A stretch of DNA of 64,000 nucleotides from Hyphomicrobium sp. (GTDB lineage: Bacteria > Pseudomonadota > Alphaproteobacteria > Rhizobiales > Hyphomicrobiaceae): the NCBI GenBank assembly GCA_025351425.1, contig JANXVY010000056.1, forward strand, positions 31,814-95,813. The letters are read 5' to 3'. The notes under the pieces are model-generated. The model was given only the letters and a program-made list of their open reading frames with translations, searched no databases and was not told the origin of the DNA. The translations under genes were made by a program, and so were the position numbers. Shown in pieces: positions 62,823 to 64,000 of the stretch (position 1 is the stretch's first letter; every line of letters begins with the position of its first letter).

Positions 62823-63377
62823 ATGACCACCGCCCAGCACTCCTGGCACGCAACGACGATCCTGACCGTGCGCAAGGACGGCCGCGTGGTGATTGCGGGC
62901 GATGGCCAGGTGAGCCTGGGTGCGACCGTCATCAAGTCGAACGCGAAGAAGGTCCGCAAGCTCGGCCGCGGCGACGTCATCGGGGGCTTCGCGGGCGCGA
63001 CCGCCGACGCCTTCACGCTGTTCGAGCGCTTAGAGGCCAAGCTCGAACAATTCCCCGGCCAATTGACGAGGGCTGCCGTCGAACTCGCCAAGGACTGGCG
63101 CACCGACCGCTACTTGCGCCGCCTGGAAGCCATGATGCTGGTCGCGGACGCAACGACCACGCTCGTACTCAGCGGCACCGGCGACGTGCTGGAACCCGAA
63201 GCCGATTGCATGGGCATCGGCTCGGGCGGCATGTACGCGCTCGCGGCCGCCCGTGCGCTGTTGGATCAGCCGATGGACGCCGACGCGATCACGCGTAAAG
63301 CCATGGCCATCGCCGCCGGCATCTGCGTCTACACAAACACTAATATCGTCATCGAGAGCCTTCCCTCGACCAAATAA
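62823..63377 (+). CDS. hslV: ATP-dependent protease subunit HslV
   Basis: 184 residues of the proteasome-beta type. A short propeptide (TAQHSWHA) precedes the mature N-terminus [23 protein letters not shown], whose threonine is the nucleophile. Family sequences such as [27 protein letters not shown] and the Gly-rich [18 protein letters not shown] are kept. It forms the peptidase core of HslUV. hslU follows, but with an SMR gene between them. Confidence 0.95.
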   Translation: MTTAQHSWHATTILTVRKDGRVVIAGDGQVSLGATVIKSNAKKVRKLGRGDVIGGFAGATADAFTLFERLEAKLEQFPGQLTRAAVELAKDWRTDRYLRRLEAMMLVADATTTLVLSGTGDVLEPEADCMGIGSGGMYALAAARALLDQPMDADAITRKAMAIAAGICVYTNTNIVIESLPSTK

Positions 63378-63389
63378 AGGCGACCTCCG

Positions 63390-63716
63390 ATGACGATGGC
63401 CTGGACCTATCTGCTGCTGGCGGGCGCCTGCGAAATCGCGGCGACGACCCTGTTCCGCTACACCGATGGCTTTACCAAGCTCTGGCCGTCGATCATCGCC
63501 ATCGCGATTGGCGCGTTGAGTTTCTATTTGCTGAATCGCTCGCTGACCGGCGTGCCGCTCGGCACAGCGTATGCGGTCTGGACCGGCATCGGTGCGGCCG
63601 GCACCGCCCTTGTAGGTATCGCGTTCTACGCCGAACCAACTTCGGCCATGCGGATGGCGTGTCTCGTGGTCCTGATCGCCGGCATTTTCGGCCTGAAACT
63701 CTTTGGTGAAGCATGA
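63390..63716 (+). CDS. SMR-family transporter, SugE/Gdx-like
   Basis: 108 residues with four membrane helices, the standard SMR size. Glu15 in LLAGACEIAATTLF corresponds to the essential Glu of EmrE. FRYTDGFTKLWPS and PLGTAYAVWTGIGAAGTALVGI resemble SugE/Gdx proteins, which export guanidinium, more than EmrE-type drug pumps. It starts 12 bp after hslV and lies before hslU in the same direction, so it is probably transcribed with the protease. No riboswitch space is available. Confidence 0.88.
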   Translation: MTMAWTYLLLAGACEIAATTLFRYTDGFTKLWPSIIAIAIGALSFYLLNRSLTGVPLGTAYAVWTGIGAAGTALVGIAFYAEPTSAMRMACLVVLIAGIFGLKLFGEA

Positions 63717-63773
63717 GAAACGCCACGATGCAGGACCTGCCCCCCAGCTCGACTTCGTCTAACCGGTAACGCC

Positions 63774-64000
63774 ATGACCACCTTCTCCCCCCGCGAAATC
63801 GTCTCCGAACTCGACCGTTACATCGTTGGCCAGACCGACGCCAAACGCGCGGTCGCGATCGCCTTGCGCAACCGCTGGCGCCGCCAGCAGATCAAGGGCG
63901 ACCTGCGCGAAGAAGTGCAGCCCAAAAACATCCTGATGATCGGGCCCACGGGCGTCGGCAAGACCGAGATTTCGCGCCGCCTGGCTCGTCTCGCGGGCGC
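63774..64000 (+). CDS. hslU: HslU protease ATPase subunit, 5' fragment
   Basis: Begins at ATG 63774 and runs off the window. The first 75 codons read [19 protein letters not shown], then [18 protein letters not shown], and the Walker [16 protein letters not shown]. All are characteristic of HslU, the AAA+ unfoldase that feeds HslV. The I-domain and sensor motifs lie outside the window. A 57-bp gap separates it from the SMR gene. Confidence 0.95.
   Translation, partial: MTTFSPREIVSELDRYIVGQTDAKRAVAIALRNRWRRQQIKGDLREEVQPKNILMIGPTGVGKTEISRRLARLAG

Overview
The window is a gene-dense, high-GC chromosomal segment with about 60 protein genes on both strands, one tRNA and no rRNA, CRISPR array, transposase or phage module. 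It fits an alphaproteobacterium, most likely of the Hyphomicrobiales (Rhizobiales). Support comes from a bioB-bioF-bioD-bioA-bioZ order of the Brucella/Agrobacterium kind, alphaproteobacterial families (TIGR02186 next to TauE/SafE, a PodJ-like SEL1 protein, an NDUFA9-like complex I protein, DUF1178, NADP malic enzyme with a phosphotransacetylase tail), and interspersed palindromes with a GGAAAAG...CGGTTTTCC core of a kind I recall from Rhizobiales genomes. Genus cannot be read from the sequence alone.

Layout. 1-1.3 kb: end of a zinc ABC transporter (ZnuC fragment, ZnuB). 1.4-2.5 kb: a SulP anion transporter that has lost its first membrane half (pseudogene). 2.7-8.3 kb: ispG, a DUF4062-TPR protein with recently duplicated repeats, palindromic repeats, ispA and mtgA. 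8.3-13.3 kb: TIGR02186 plus TauE/SafE and a PodJ-like SEL1 protein. 14.1-21.8 kb: proline iminopeptidase, a two-subunit sodium:solute symporter (large subunit plus DUF4212 small subunit), and a CrbS/CrbR-like two-component pair whose kinase itself carries a symporter domain. 22-31 kb: housekeeping genes (mscL, RNase D, tRNA-Leu, hemW, an AlkA-like glycosylase, gluQRS) and two tandem DUF1287 genes. 31-40 kb: AEC permease, LpoA-like lipoprotein divergent from rsmI, racemase-like and creatininase-like proteins, sterol desaturase-like protein and malic enzyme.

40.5-47.2 kb is an apparent six-gene minus-strand operon for a surface glycan (fcl, asnB, DUF268 protein, SAM methyltransferase, CgeB-like and GT2 glycosyltransferases). 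47.3-52.5 kb holds moaA, a Tat-exported lysozyme-like protein, a secreted GH114-like protein and small secreted or membrane proteins. 52.5-56 kb is a methyltransferase-comF-grxC-nitrilase-DUF1178 group. 56.5-61.9 kb is a biotin operon in which bioF and bioD are one reading frame and bioZ follows a 17-bp duplication. 62-64 kb holds a hydroxypyruvate isomerase-like gene and hslV, a SugE/Gdx-like SMR gene, and the start of hslU.

Most of the window is ordinary core genome. The points most worth a second look are the DUF4062-TPR protein with its 240-bp duplication, the BioF-BioD fusion with a linker that looks repeat-derived, the gutted SulP gene, the symporter/symporter-kinase cluster, the tandem DUF1287 pair beside an AT-rich island, and the palindromic elements.
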